A stretch of 24,795 nt of DNA from the IMG/VR virus record IMGVR_UViG_3300026097_000098, positions 1 through 24,795 of that record; one strand, given 5' to 3'. How positions within the stretch are numbered: position 1 is the stretch's first letter; each line of letters begins with the position of its first letter. The notes under the pieces were generated by a model, which saw only the letters and a list, made by a program, of their open reading frames with translations, ran no database searches and was not told where the DNA came from. Below, piece after piece: positions 8,670 through 16,703 of this stretch. Origin of the DNA: a virus. A program made the translations under genes and the position numbers.

Positions 8670-9809
8670 ATGGAAGCATTTCGAATTAAGAACGGCATTA
8701 CGGCCACACGGTATTTAGGTAGTAACGGTACTGAGACTGCTGGTAGTGTAGGGTACGCCCTATCTGAGGCATCTTACAATAGTGTTAGCTTTAGTGTGAC
8801 TACTCAAGATACATTGCCTCGTAGAGCAATTTTCAACAATGATGGTACTAAGATGTATATGCTTGGGGCCTCTAATACGAGTGTATATCAGTACTCTTTA
8901 TCTACAGCTTTTGACGTTAGTACTGCTTCTTACGACTCTGTTAGTTTTAACGTAGGTAGTACGATGGCGGGGCCTTTTGACGTTACTTTCAACAATAATG
9001 GCACTAAGATGTATATACTTGCATTTGACACTGATGCCATTCACCAATACACTTTATCTACAGCTTTTGACTTAAGCACCATTTCATATGATAATGTTAG
9101 TTTTAGTGTAGCTAGTCAAGATACTTTGCCTCGTGGATTAACTTTTAACACTGATGGTACTAAGCTGTATTTGGTTGGGGATACTAATAATAGCATATAT
9201 CAGTACTCTTTATCTACAGCTTTTGACGTTAGTACTGCTTCTTACGACTCTGTTAGTTTTAGTGTAGCTACTCAGGATACTAGTCCGTCAGGTATAGCCT
9301 TTAATACTAATGGGTTCAAGATGTATGTGGTAGGGTTTGCTTACGACAGTGTATATCAATACAGCCTAACTACAGCTTTTGACCTAAGTACAACTTCTTA
9401 TGATAATGTTAGTTTTAGTGTGGCTAGTCAGGACACTACTCTTTATGGCTTGGCTTTCAACAGTGCTGGCACTAAAATGTATATACTTGGTGGTGCAACA
9501 GACACCATATACCAATACTCTACAGCACTCCTAACACAGACCCTAGACCTTTCCACTGGTACTACATTCAGCTTCACCCCTAGCGGTGCAACTACAGTAT
9601 CCTTCACTAACCCACCAGCATCAGGTAATGCTATAGGTTTCTCTGTAGAGATTAACGGTAACGGTAGTGCTATCACATGGCCTGACAGTGTGAAGTGGCA
9701 TGAGGCTACAGCACCAGTAGCTACAGCAACAAAAGAGTTATACACGTTTGTTACGACTAAGGGTGGCACAACGTATTACGGCAAGAAAGCCGCTGAGGGA
9801 GTAGCGTAA
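8670..9809 (+). CDS. Fibre/adhesin paralogue, five exact 52-residue repeats plus intact scaffold domain
   Basis: 379 residues, preceded by the strong ribosome binding site AGAGGAG. Residues 1-33 are a leader. Five propeller repeats start at residues 34, 86, 138, 190 and 242, all exactly 52 residues apart, with consensus SYDSVSFSVASQDT, then DGTKMYILG, then IYQYSLSTAFDVST. Residues 292-379 are an uninterrupted scaffold domain (LDLSTGTTFSFTP, SFTNPPASGNAIGFSVEING, ITWPDSVKWHE, TKGGTTYYG), in contrast to the two upstream paralogues where a propeller splits it. At DNA level the repeats are very similar, indicating recent duplication. The stop overlaps the next start (TAATG). Likely a virion adhesin subunit. 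Confidence 0.7.
   Translation: MEAFRIKNGITATRYLGSNGTETAGSVGYALSEASYNSVSFSVTTQDTLPRRAIFNNDGTKMYMLGASNTSVYQYSLSTAFDVSTASYDSVSFNVGSTMAGPFDVTFNNNGTKMYILAFDTDAIHQYTLSTAFDLSTISYDNVSFSVASQDTLPRGLTFNTDGTKLYLVGDTNNSIYQYSLSTAFDVSTASYDSVSFSVATQDTSPSGIAFNTNGFKMYVVGFAYDSVYQYSLTTAFDLSTTSYDNVSFSVASQDTTLYGLAFNSAGTKMYILGGATDTIYQYSTALLTQTLDLSTGTTFSFTPSGATTVSFTNPPASGNAIGFSVEINGNGSAITWPDSVKWHEATAPVATATKELYTFVTTKGGTTYYGKKAAEGVA
8769..9524 (+). repeat. Five-repeat propeller module 4, 156-bp period
   Basis: Five units of exactly 156 bp, the last one partial. A 66-bp stretch starting at 8884 is repeated without a mismatch starting at 9196, exactly 312 bp away, so the latest expansion copied a two-repeat unit. Confidence 0.8.
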
Positions 9810-11767
9810 TGTCTAACACTAAAACAGTAATGAGCCAAGCGGCTAACACCCAAGGTCTTCCTCTTGATATTACAGATGTGTTCAGCACTTATTTGTATGA
9901 GGGTGATGATCTAGTAAAACAGATTACTAACGGCGTTGACCTTGATGGCGAAGGTGGGTTGGTTTGGATTAAAAGCAGAGACTCCGCTACTTCTCCAAAC
10001 TTTGACCACATGCTTTTTGATACGGAGCGTGGCGCTACAAAAAAACTAGCGTCCAATACAACTGCTTCTGAACTCACAAATGTAGATACTTTAACGTCTT
10101 TTAACTCTGATGGGTTTACAGTTGATGATGATGATGGAACAAATAAAAACCTTGAGAACTACGCCTCTTGGACATTCCGCAAAGCACCTAAGTTCTTCGA
10201 TGTGGTGACTTACACTGGGACTGGTAGTGCGCAGACTATTAGTCACAGCCTTGGTAGTGTGCCTGGCATGGTGATTGTAAAGAATATCACAACGGGTGGG
10301 GCTAATTCTAACTGGACAGTGTGGCATAAGGGACTGTCAGATAACAGTAAATTCGTAAGGCTTAACACAACAGATGCTGAAGCTACGGCATCTAATCAGT
10401 TTAACGGTACAGCCCCAACGTCTACTGTTTTCAGTGTTGGAACAAGTAGCAATACAAATGCGTCAGGCGATACTTTCGTCGCCTACCTATTCGCCCACAA
10501 CGATGGTGACGGTGAGTTCGGCCCTAGTGGTGACCAAGACATTATCAAGTGTGGGAGTTATACTGGAACAGGCGTAGCAAATGATTTGCTTGAAACACTA
10601 GGCTTTGAGCCGCAATGGATGCTTGTAAAGCGTACTAATGCAGCGTCTGACTGGATCGTTGTTGACACCATGCGTGGCGCAGTTGCTGGCGGTGATGTGT
10701 ATAATATCTACGCAAATCAAAGTGATGCAGAGGTTGAAGTAGGCTCAGTTGCGCCAGATGCTGTCGGTATCCGTTCAGGTAATGTTGGAGCTTGGGGTGA
10801 GAGTAACGCCTCTGGCGGCAACTACATCTACATCGCCATCCGCCGTGGCCCGATGCGTCAGCCTGAGAGTGGGACGGAGGTGTTTGACGTAAACAAAACA
10901 ACGTCGAACCAGTTTGTGAACACTGGCTTCCCTGTTGATCTGCAATTAGGCCAGTTCACGGGCGGTGGCGAAACCTATGTGGTTGATCGTCTTCGTGGTA
11001 TGTCAACATCAACAACAGGGTCTTTTCCTTTTCTGCGCACACAAGGCACTAACGCTGAGTCCTCAAACACGGGCAGTATTGGGTTCAATGGTTTTGTTCA
11101 AGACGGTTTCTCGCACACTCTTGGCAACTTCCCTCAGGCTCTTTGGTCGTTCCGCCGTGCGCCCGGCTTCTTCGATGTTGTGGCGTATACTGGGGATGGC
11201 ACGGCAGGACGTACTGTAAGCCATAACCTTGGTGTTGCACCTGAAATGATGTGGGTTAAGCGTAGGAGTGCCACTGGGGGGTGGGGTGTTTACCATAAAA
11301 CTTTAGGGGCCTCGGCTTACCTTGTTCTTCAGGTAGATAATGCGGCTTTTACGGAGAACAGTTTTCCGTGGAACGACACTGCGCCAACAGAGAGTGTTTT
11401 CACATTAGGCTCAGGTTTTACAAACCAGTCAAGTAGCACATACATCGCCTACCTCTTTGCCACCCTAGCTGGCATCAGCAAAGTGGGCAGCTACACGGGT
11501 AACGGCTCAAGCCAGACTATCGACTGTGGCTTTACGTCAGGCGCTAGGTTCATCCTAGTGAAGCGTACAGACAGCACAGGTGATTGGTATGTGTGGGACA
11601 CTGAACGTGGTATTGTCGCAGGGAATGACCCATACCTTGAGTTGAACACGACAGACGCAGAAGTGACTAGCACGGACTGGGTTGACCCAGACAACAGTGG
11701 CTTCATCGTAAACGGCACGACAATCAATGCTTCAAGTGCTGAATACATCTTTTACGCAATAGCATAA
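9809..11767 (+). CDS. Large multi-repeat virion/fibre protein (DUF7483-like repeats)
   Basis: 652 residues. The N-terminus MSNTKTVMSQAAN resembles the leaders of the upstream fibre genes. Internal units recur with the pattern FDVVTYTGTGSAQTISHSLG, then VPGMVIVK, then W-x-VWHK or W-x-V-x-DT-x-RG, and close with YLFA or IFYAIA; about five copies can be seen at roughly residues 20-120, 125-235, 240-350, 455-560 and 565-652. Two WSFRRAP/WTFRKAP joints separate blocks. This repeat resembles the DUF7483-type domain common in marine phage tail proteins (recalled, not searched). The protein has no signal peptide or membrane segment. It ends the fibre cluster and lies just before a chaperone-like gene, so it is probably the distal or receptor-facing component. 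Confidence 0.62.
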   Translation: MSNTKTVMSQAANTQGLPLDITDVFSTYLYEGDDLVKQITNGVDLDGEGGLVWIKSRDSATSPNFDHMLFDTERGATKKLASNTTASELTNVDTLTSFNSDGFTVDDDDGTNKNLENYASWTFRKAPKFFDVVTYTGTGSAQTISHSLGSVPGMVIVKNITTGGANSNWTVWHKGLSDNSKFVRLNTTDAEATASNQFNGTAPTSTVFSVGTSSNTNASGDTFVAYLFAHNDGDGEFGPSGDQDIIKCGSYTGTGVANDLLETLGFEPQWMLVKRTNAASDWIVVDTMRGAVAGGDVYNIYANQSDAEVEVGSVAPDAVGIRSGNVGAWGESNASGGNYIYIAIRRGPMRQPESGTEVFDVNKTTSNQFVNTGFPVDLQLGQFTGGGETYVVDRLRGMSTSTTGSFPFLRTQGTNAESSNTGSIGFNGFVQDGFSHTLGNFPQALWSFRRAPGFFDVVAYTGDGTAGRTVSHNLGVAPEMMWVKRRSATGGWGVYHKTLGASAYLVLQVDNAAFTENSFPWNDTAPTESVFTLGSGFTNQSSSTYIAYLFATLAGISKVGSYTGNGSSQTIDCGFTSGARFILVKRTDSTGDWYVWDTERGIVAGNDPYLELNTTDAEVTSTDWVDPDNSGFIVNGTTINASSAEYIFYAIA

Positions 11768-11782
11768 CAAGGAGAACACAAC

Positions 11783-12364
11783 ATGTATGCTAAAATCAAT
11801 GGTGGAACAGTAGTAAAGTTCCCGTACACATTCGGTGATCTACGCAAGGATAACCCTAACGTATCATTCCCTAAGAACATCACACAGGGTATCATGCAGA
11901 AGTATGGCATGGTAGGTGTCCTAGAAGGGCCTAAGCCTGAATGTGGCACTTACCAGCGTGTAGAACGTAACGTAACACCCACACGCCCTGTCATCGGTCA
12001 GTACACAGAAGAAGATGCACCTATGCCTGACATGGTAGGTGAGGACATCATTGCTGGTTACTGGATGATTGGCTATACTGCTGTAGATATGTTTGCTGAT
12101 ACTACAGAGACAGACGAAGATGGTAACGAAGTCGTAACCACTAAAGCTGAACATGAAGCTGCTTACCAAGCTACACTGGATGCTAAGGCTGCTGAGACTA
12201 ACCGCAAGACACGGGATGACTTGCTTGCTGAGACAGACTGGATGGCACTCTCTGATGTAACTATGTCTGCTGAAATGACTACGTACCGCCAAGCATTGCG
12301 TGACATTACTACACACGCTAACTGGCCTAACTTAGTTGATGCTGATTGGCCTACTAAGCCTTAA
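11783..12364 (+). CDS. Tail assembly chaperone-like protein
   Basis: 193 residues with a good ribosome binding site (AAGGAGAACACAAC before the ATG). The C-terminal part has TRDDLLAETDWMALSDVTMS, then TTYRQALRDITTHANWP, and ends DADWPTKP. This RD-LLA-TDW ... YRQALRDI ... WPTKP pattern is characteristic of the phage tail (fibre) assembly chaperone family. The N-terminal part (MYAKINGGTVVKFPYTFGDL) is also typical of proteins paired with fibres. Position directly after the fibre locus fits a role in folding or trimerising the fibre proteins; such chaperones are usually absent from the finished virion. The C-terminal family match is fairly secure, the client is inferred. Confidence 0.72.
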   Translation: MYAKINGGTVVKFPYTFGDLRKDNPNVSFPKNITQGIMQKYGMVGVLEGPKPECGTYQRVERNVTPTRPVIGQYTEEDAPMPDMVGEDIIAGYWMIGYTAVDMFADTTETDEDGNEVVTTKAEHEAAYQATLDAKAAETNRKTRDDLLAETDWMALSDVTMSAEMTTYRQALRDITTHANWPNLVDADWPTKP

Positions 12365-12400
12365 TAAAGCTTGACATTCCAGCAGATATAGGTTAAAACT

Positions 12401-12655
12401 ATGAGTGACATTAAACTCTCCTCAGATGAACTAGAAGACATGCTGGATCGTGCAGCACGGCGTGGGGCTAAGGAAGCCCTGCGCTCTATCGGCTTACTTG
12501 ATGACGATGCACATAAAGACATTACAGAAATGCGTAGCTTGCTAGAGGCATGGCGTGATACCCGTAAGTCTATCTGGACTACAACAATACGTATAGTCAC
12601 TACAGCAGTACTTGTGTTCATTGCTGGTGCTGTATGGATGAACATGGGTAAGTAA
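12401..12655 (+). CDS. Small membrane protein (DUF6127-like; candidate holin accessory)
   Basis: 84 residues. The N-terminal two thirds is a charged helix (LSSDELEDMLDRAARRGAKE, then DAHKDITEMRSLLEAWRDTR) and the end is one membrane segment of about 20 residues (IRIVTTAVLVFIAGAVWMNM). This charged-helix, EAWRDTR, single-membrane-helix design resembles a widespread small phage family (DUF6127 in my recollection) often found near lysis or tail genes. The expected topology is N-terminus in the cytoplasm with a C-terminal anchor. It may take part in lysis or membrane docking, but no function is proven for the family. It stands alone between the chaperone-like gene and the Q/N/A-rich virion protein, 11 bases before the latter. 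Confidence 0.6.
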   Translation: MSDIKLSSDELEDMLDRAARRGAKEALRSIGLLDDDAHKDITEMRSLLEAWRDTRKSIWTTTIRIVTTAVLVFIAGAVWMNMGK

Positions 12656-12666
12656 GGACATAAGAA

Positions 12667-15111
12667 ATGGCTAAGAAGTTTGGTGGCTTTACACCTCAGC
12701 AACAACAAACACTGCTATCCAAGATGGGCTACTCTGGCCCAGCCCAGCAGGATGACTTGAATAAGTTCATGATGTCTAGCCCTAAAGCTGCATCCATGAT
12801 GGGCAGGTATGCACAGATGGCTAAGGCCCGTGTAGAGGGTGGCCCACGTACTGCTATGCAGGTTGGTGGCTACATGGCTCCGCCTAACCCTATGCAGCAG
12901 CCTGTACAGCCTCTTGACTATAACCGTTTGTACGCTAACCCTAACCAGCAGCAACGTGTACAGCAACCTATTGCTATGCAGGCTGGTGGTACGGTGCAGT
13001 CTCAGATTGATGCACTGCGGAAGCAGTACAAGGAAGAGATGGCTAAAGATGGCCCTGACAGGAATGCAAACCCAGCGTTTATACGCTCTCAGATTGTTGC
13101 ACTAGAGCAGCAACAGCAAGCTGCTACCTCTGCTGCACAGACTACGCCTGACACTACAGGTGGGCTTGACATGAGTCCTACACCCGATTCTACTACTACA
13201 GGCGCAGCAGAACAGCTAGGCTTTACACCTACCGATCCTACGCCTGTACTACCTGCTGACACTCGTGGTGCGTTGGATACTGCACAGGCAGGCTTAGCCC
13301 AAGAAGAAAACTTACTACAAGACTATACACAGCAGCTTGCAGGCATGGCTGCAGATGACCCACAGCGTGAGTCGCTAGAGGAAGCTATCCAGCAGCAACA
13401 GACTGCCGTTACTGGCGCTAAAGCTAATCTATCGCAGGCACAGACTAACTTAGAGCGTGTAGGTATGCCTAGCACCACAGAGATGCGTGCTGACATTCTT
13501 GAAGACCCTATGTCTATGGTTACTACTGCTGATGTAGCACGTGTATCTGATGCGGATCGTGCAGGCGGTAAGATGGCTGCAGGTACAGGCCAAGCAGGCG
13601 CTGCAGCTACAGCAGATACAGTAGCGGCGGCTAAAGCAGGTGATGTTGTAGCCCCCGAAGTTAAAGAGGCTGCTACCTTTACTGCCGAACAGACAGCACA
13701 ACAGGTGCAGGACACACTAGACAGACTTACTGCTGTAACAGGTAAGCCCAGCGCTGAGGCACTAGCTGATGCACAGACTATGGACCCTGAACAGCTAGCA
13801 CAGCTAGGCTTGACAGTAGATCAGATTAATCAGGCTGTAACTGTACAGGCTCCTACACCTCGTGAAGTACAAGAGGGTGAGCTTATTGAAGGCTCTACTG
13901 TAGACATGGCACGTGTAGAGGAGGCAGTTAACTTCGCTGCAGCTACAGGTGTACCGTCTACTGAAGCTACTGTGCAAGGCCAGCTTACGGGACTACTTGA
14001 GCAGTTTGAGGGTGGTGAGACACCTCCATGGGCTGCAGGTGCTATGCGTGCTGCTACAGCTACCTTAGCTGCACGTGGGTTAGGCGCATCAAGCATGGCG
14101 GGACAAGCGGTTGTACAGGCTGCTATGGAGTCTGCACTACCTATCGCTCAACAGGATGCACAGACACAGGCACAGTTTGAAGCACAGAACCTGTCTAACC
14201 GTCAGCAGACTGCTATGTTCGCTGCACAGGAGAGAGCTAGGTTCTTGGGCATTGAGTTTGACCAGAACTTCCAATCACGTGTAGCTAACGCTGCTAAGAT
14301 CAGTGACATTGCTAACATCAACTTTAGTGCTGAGCAACAGATTGCACTAGAGAATGCTCGTATGGCTCAGACTGTAGACATCACTAACCTGCAGGCTCGT
14401 AATGCTAAGATCATGGCTGATGCTGCAGCTATGTCACAGCTAGAGATTACTAACCTTAACAACAGACAGCAGGCTGCGGTACAGAATGCTCAGTCATTCC
14501 TGCAGATGGATATGACTAACCTGTCTAACCAACAGCAAGTCGCTATGTTTAAGGCGCAGGGTAACATTCAGTCTATCATTACGGATGCTGCTGCTGCCAA
14601 TGCTGCTGCACAATTCAATGCATCTAGTGAGAACCAGACTAATCAGTTCTACGATAACTTGACTACACAAGTAGCACAGTTCAACAACGAACAGTCTAAC
14701 GCTATGGAACGCTTTAACGCAGACCAAGCCAACGCTATTGCTCAGTTCAACGCATCACAACGCAATGCACGTGATCAGTTCAACGCCAGTCAAGCACTTG
14801 TAGTTGAGCAAGCTAATGCTCAGTGGGAGCAGGCTATCACTACTATGGAGAATGCTGCACAGAATGCAGCTAATCGTGACGCAGCCATGCAAGCTAACAG
14901 CCTTACTGAGACTACGTATAACAACATGCTGCAGCAAGAACGTGATGCACTAGACTACGCATGGCGTTCAGCAGAGAGTGCCTTGCAGAGAGAGAGCAGC
15001 CTGATGATTGCTGAGATGCAGACACAAGCTGAGGTAGACATGGCACGAGGTGAAGGCACTGGTAAGCTTCTTGAAAAAGGCGTAGACTTTGTTTTAGGCT
15101 TGATGGATTAA
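12667..15111 (+). CDS. Q/N/A-rich internal virion protein, 814 aa
   Basis: 814 residues. The N-terminus MAKKFGGFTPQQQQTLLSKM, together with the following MGRYAQMAKARVEGG, is a phrase I recall from large structural proteins of marine podoviruses and cyanophages. Residues about 190-420 are Ala/Gln/Thr-rich with coiled-coil character. A conserved-looking segment near residue 455 reads WAAGAMRAATATLAARGLGA. From about 500 onward come heptad-like repeats with LSNRQQ-A-MF-AQ and, at about 640-720, QFN-A-Q-NA repeats. No enzyme motif or membrane helix is seen. By size and location, upstream of a lysozyme-domain gene and two large proteins, it is most likely an internal core or ejection protein, comparable in position to T7 gp14/gp15; the assignment is inference. 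Confidence 0.6.
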   Translation: MAKKFGGFTPQQQQTLLSKMGYSGPAQQDDLNKFMMSSPKAASMMGRYAQMAKARVEGGPRTAMQVGGYMAPPNPMQQPVQPLDYNRLYANPNQQQRVQQPIAMQAGGTVQSQIDALRKQYKEEMAKDGPDRNANPAFIRSQIVALEQQQQAATSAAQTTPDTTGGLDMSPTPDSTTTGAAEQLGFTPTDPTPVLPADTRGALDTAQAGLAQEENLLQDYTQQLAGMAADDPQRESLEEAIQQQQTAVTGAKANLSQAQTNLERVGMPSTTEMRADILEDPMSMVTTADVARVSDADRAGGKMAAGTGQAGAAATADTVAAAKAGDVVAPEVKEAATFTAEQTAQQVQDTLDRLTAVTGKPSAEALADAQTMDPEQLAQLGLTVDQINQAVTVQAPTPREVQEGELIEGSTVDMARVEEAVNFAAATGVPSTEATVQGQLTGLLEQFEGGETPPWAAGAMRAATATLAARGLGASSMAGQAVVQAAMESALPIAQQDAQTQAQFEAQNLSNRQQTAMFAAQERARFLGIEFDQNFQSRVANAAKISDIANINFSAEQQIALENARMAQTVDITNLQARNAKIMADAAAMSQLEITNLNNRQQAAVQNAQSFLQMDMTNLSNQQQVAMFKAQGNIQSIITDAAAANAAAQFNASSENQTNQFYDNLTTQVAQFNNEQSNAMERFNADQANAIAQFNASQRNARDQFNASQALVVEQANAQWEQAITTMENAAQNAANRDAAMQANSLTETTYNNMLQQERDALDYAWRSAESALQRESSLMIAEMQTQAEVDMARGEGTGKLLEKGVDFVLGLMD

Positions 15112-15124
15112 GGTTTAACATATA

Positions 15125-16249
15125 ATGGCATTATTCAACAACACACCCATGCAGCCTACTGTAGCTGAGCTTGAAGAGCTTATCTCTTCTGAGCGAGAAG
15201 CTATACAGTCAGGTAGAGGCATTGCATCTAAGCCTCAGCAAGTAAGCGCTTCAAAGGAAGACCTTGTGCTAGGCTTCTTCAATGACATCTTTGGTGCAAC
15301 ACAAGAGAAAGCGGAGGCTGTTCGTGAAGAGATTGCTCCTGACATGGAAGAGATGGCTAGACGTTCTGTTGTCGGTGCAGTACCTACAAGTGTTCGCCCT
15401 ATGGCTAGGCCTGACCCTCTTGCTACACGCATGTTTGATGAAACAACAGACGCCCCCAAAGTTGTAGAGGAGCCTGCACCTGTAACTGCAGAAGAGTTGG
15501 AATCCGAAGGGGTAGCATCTGCTGATGTGGACGCTGCTGTAGCTGAGGCACTAGAAGAGCCTGCTGCCACAGATGGCGGTGGCTTGATGAGCCGCAGGCT
15601 GGACGAGAAGGGTAAGGCTTTACCCATTACAGAGCTTAGAAACTACACAGATAACTATGCAGAGGTTTATCTTACAGAGCATGAAGGACTGAAGCCTCAC
15701 AAGTCTTTAGAGGGTGGTAAGGATACGGCTGCATTAGGGGTTAAGTTTTCTTTAGGTCTTAAGCGTAGTGACTATAAGTCAGATGCAGAGTTTGCAGGTG
15801 CAGTGGCTCTTAAGCATAGAGATAAAGCTAAGGCTAAGTTTGGAGAAGATAAGTGGGCCAACCTACCTGAGAGTGTTAAGTTCGCTATGACGGACTTGAA
15901 TTACAATACAGGTACTATCGGCTCTTCGGGCGATAAAGAAGACACTACCGCTGCCATGAAGAACACCTTAGACTTTGTAGGCATGACAACCAAGGCAGGA
16001 GAAAAGGCTTCTCTTATATCTCTAGCTAAGAGACGTGCTTGGAACTGGAATAAGGCCGCTTCTGACATTGGTGAATCTGAGATTGCTAAGATTAAACAGA
16101 TACCTACCAGCACTGGCGGCACTAAGTTTGAATACTTAGACGAAGACGATAATGTCGTACACTCCACCACCACAACTAGGAAGCCTGTAAAGCTTGACAA
16201 TAGCGGGAAGGCTACAGTTCTTACTACTACTAGAGAGATGGATATGTAA
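15125..16249 (+). CDS. Virion protein with C-terminal lysozyme (GH24-like) domain
   Basis: 374 residues. The first 160 are acidic and low-complexity (for example VEEPAPVTAEELESEGVAS), without a signal peptide. Residues about 175-320 resemble a phage muramidase: YLTEHEGLKPHKS (E187 or E185 as candidate catalytic Glu), KDTAALGVKF in place of the usual GxxTxGxGH, DLNYNTG at 257-263 in place of FNVG, and SLAKRRAWNWNKAA at 299-312 matching the typical GLxxRRxxEWxL. Such enzymes cleave peptidoglycan glycan strands. The long acidic N-terminus and its place among presumed internal virion proteins favour a virion-carried lysin that opens the wall at entry; a lysis endolysin is the alternative, supported by the holin-like gene that overlaps its stop (TAATG). 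Confidence 0.62.
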   Translation: MALFNNTPMQPTVAELEELISSEREAIQSGRGIASKPQQVSASKEDLVLGFFNDIFGATQEKAEAVREEIAPDMEEMARRSVVGAVPTSVRPMARPDPLATRMFDETTDAPKVVEEPAPVTAEELESEGVASADVDAAVAEALEEPAATDGGGLMSRRLDEKGKALPITELRNYTDNYAEVYLTEHEGLKPHKSLEGGKDTAALGVKFSLGLKRSDYKSDAEFAGAVALKHRDKAKAKFGEDKWANLPESVKFAMTDLNYNTGTIGSSGDKEDTTAAMKNTLDFVGMTTKAGEKASLISLAKRRAWNWNKAASDIGESEIAKIKQIPTSTGGTKFEYLDEDDNVVHSTTTTRKPVKLDNSGKATVLTTTREMDM

Positions 16250-16692
16250 TGCTTGGCCTTCCTCTTGAACTAATCACAATGCTAGGCTCCACCGTGTTAG
16301 GTGGGGTCATGTCTGTATGGGGCCAGAGCATTAAAGCTAAACAAGCTCAGCAAGAAATGCTTATGCAACGTGCTGAGTTCAACAGAAGTGCTGTAGCTGA
16401 TGCACGTGATGCAGGCAAGAAGGACTCACACTTTGCTTGGACACGCAGGCTCATTGCTTTGTCTGCTGTGTTCAGCATTATTGTCTTGCCTAAGCTAGTC
16501 GCTGTATGGTATCCTGAAGTAAGCGTATTCGTAGGCTACACTGAAGCTACAGGTGGTCTGTTTAACTGGTTGTTTGGCCCTGCAGAAGCTGTGCAGTGGA
16601 AGATGGCTACAGGCTTCGTAATCACACCCCTAGATACACATATCGTATCAGCTATTGTAGGCCTCTACTTTGGCGCTGGATTCACTAAGTAA
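16249..16692 (+). CDS. Holin-like membrane protein
   Basis: 147 residues, starting within the stop of the lysozyme-domain gene. An amphipathic/hydrophobic N-terminus (LELITMLGSTVLGGVMSVWG) is followed by a charged helix (AKQAQQEMLMQRAEFNRSAV), a clear membrane segment (RLIALSAVFSIIVLPKLVAV) and a hydrophobic C-terminus (VSAIVGLYFGAGF). The pattern WTRR-I-A-...-VLPKL...ITPLDTH-VSAI-GLYFG recurs in small proteins of marine podoviruses (recalled). Pairing with a lysozyme-domain gene makes a holin the natural guess: a pore-former in the inner membrane that times lysis. A structural membrane-docking protein is an alternative, since large virion genes surround it. Confidence 0.55.
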   Translation: MLGLPLELITMLGSTVLGGVMSVWGQSIKAKQAQQEMLMQRAEFNRSAVADARDAGKKDSHFAWTRRLIALSAVFSIIVLPKLVAVWYPEVSVFVGYTEATGGLFNWLFGPAEAVQWKMATGFVITPLDTHIVSAIVGLYFGAGFTK

Positions 16693-16703
16693 GGTATAAC
16701 ACT

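Noticed and set aside
4160-9809. Diversity-generating retroelement because of the Mtd-like domain and repeats
   Set aside because: No reverse transcriptase, no template/variable repeat pair with adenine-specific differences, and no lectin-type C-terminus could be found in the window.
12371-12399. Promoter-like TTGACA with TAAAAC 17 bases downstream
   Set aside because: The -10 is poor and transcription would begin after the ATG at 12401, so it could not serve that gene with a leader; likely chance.
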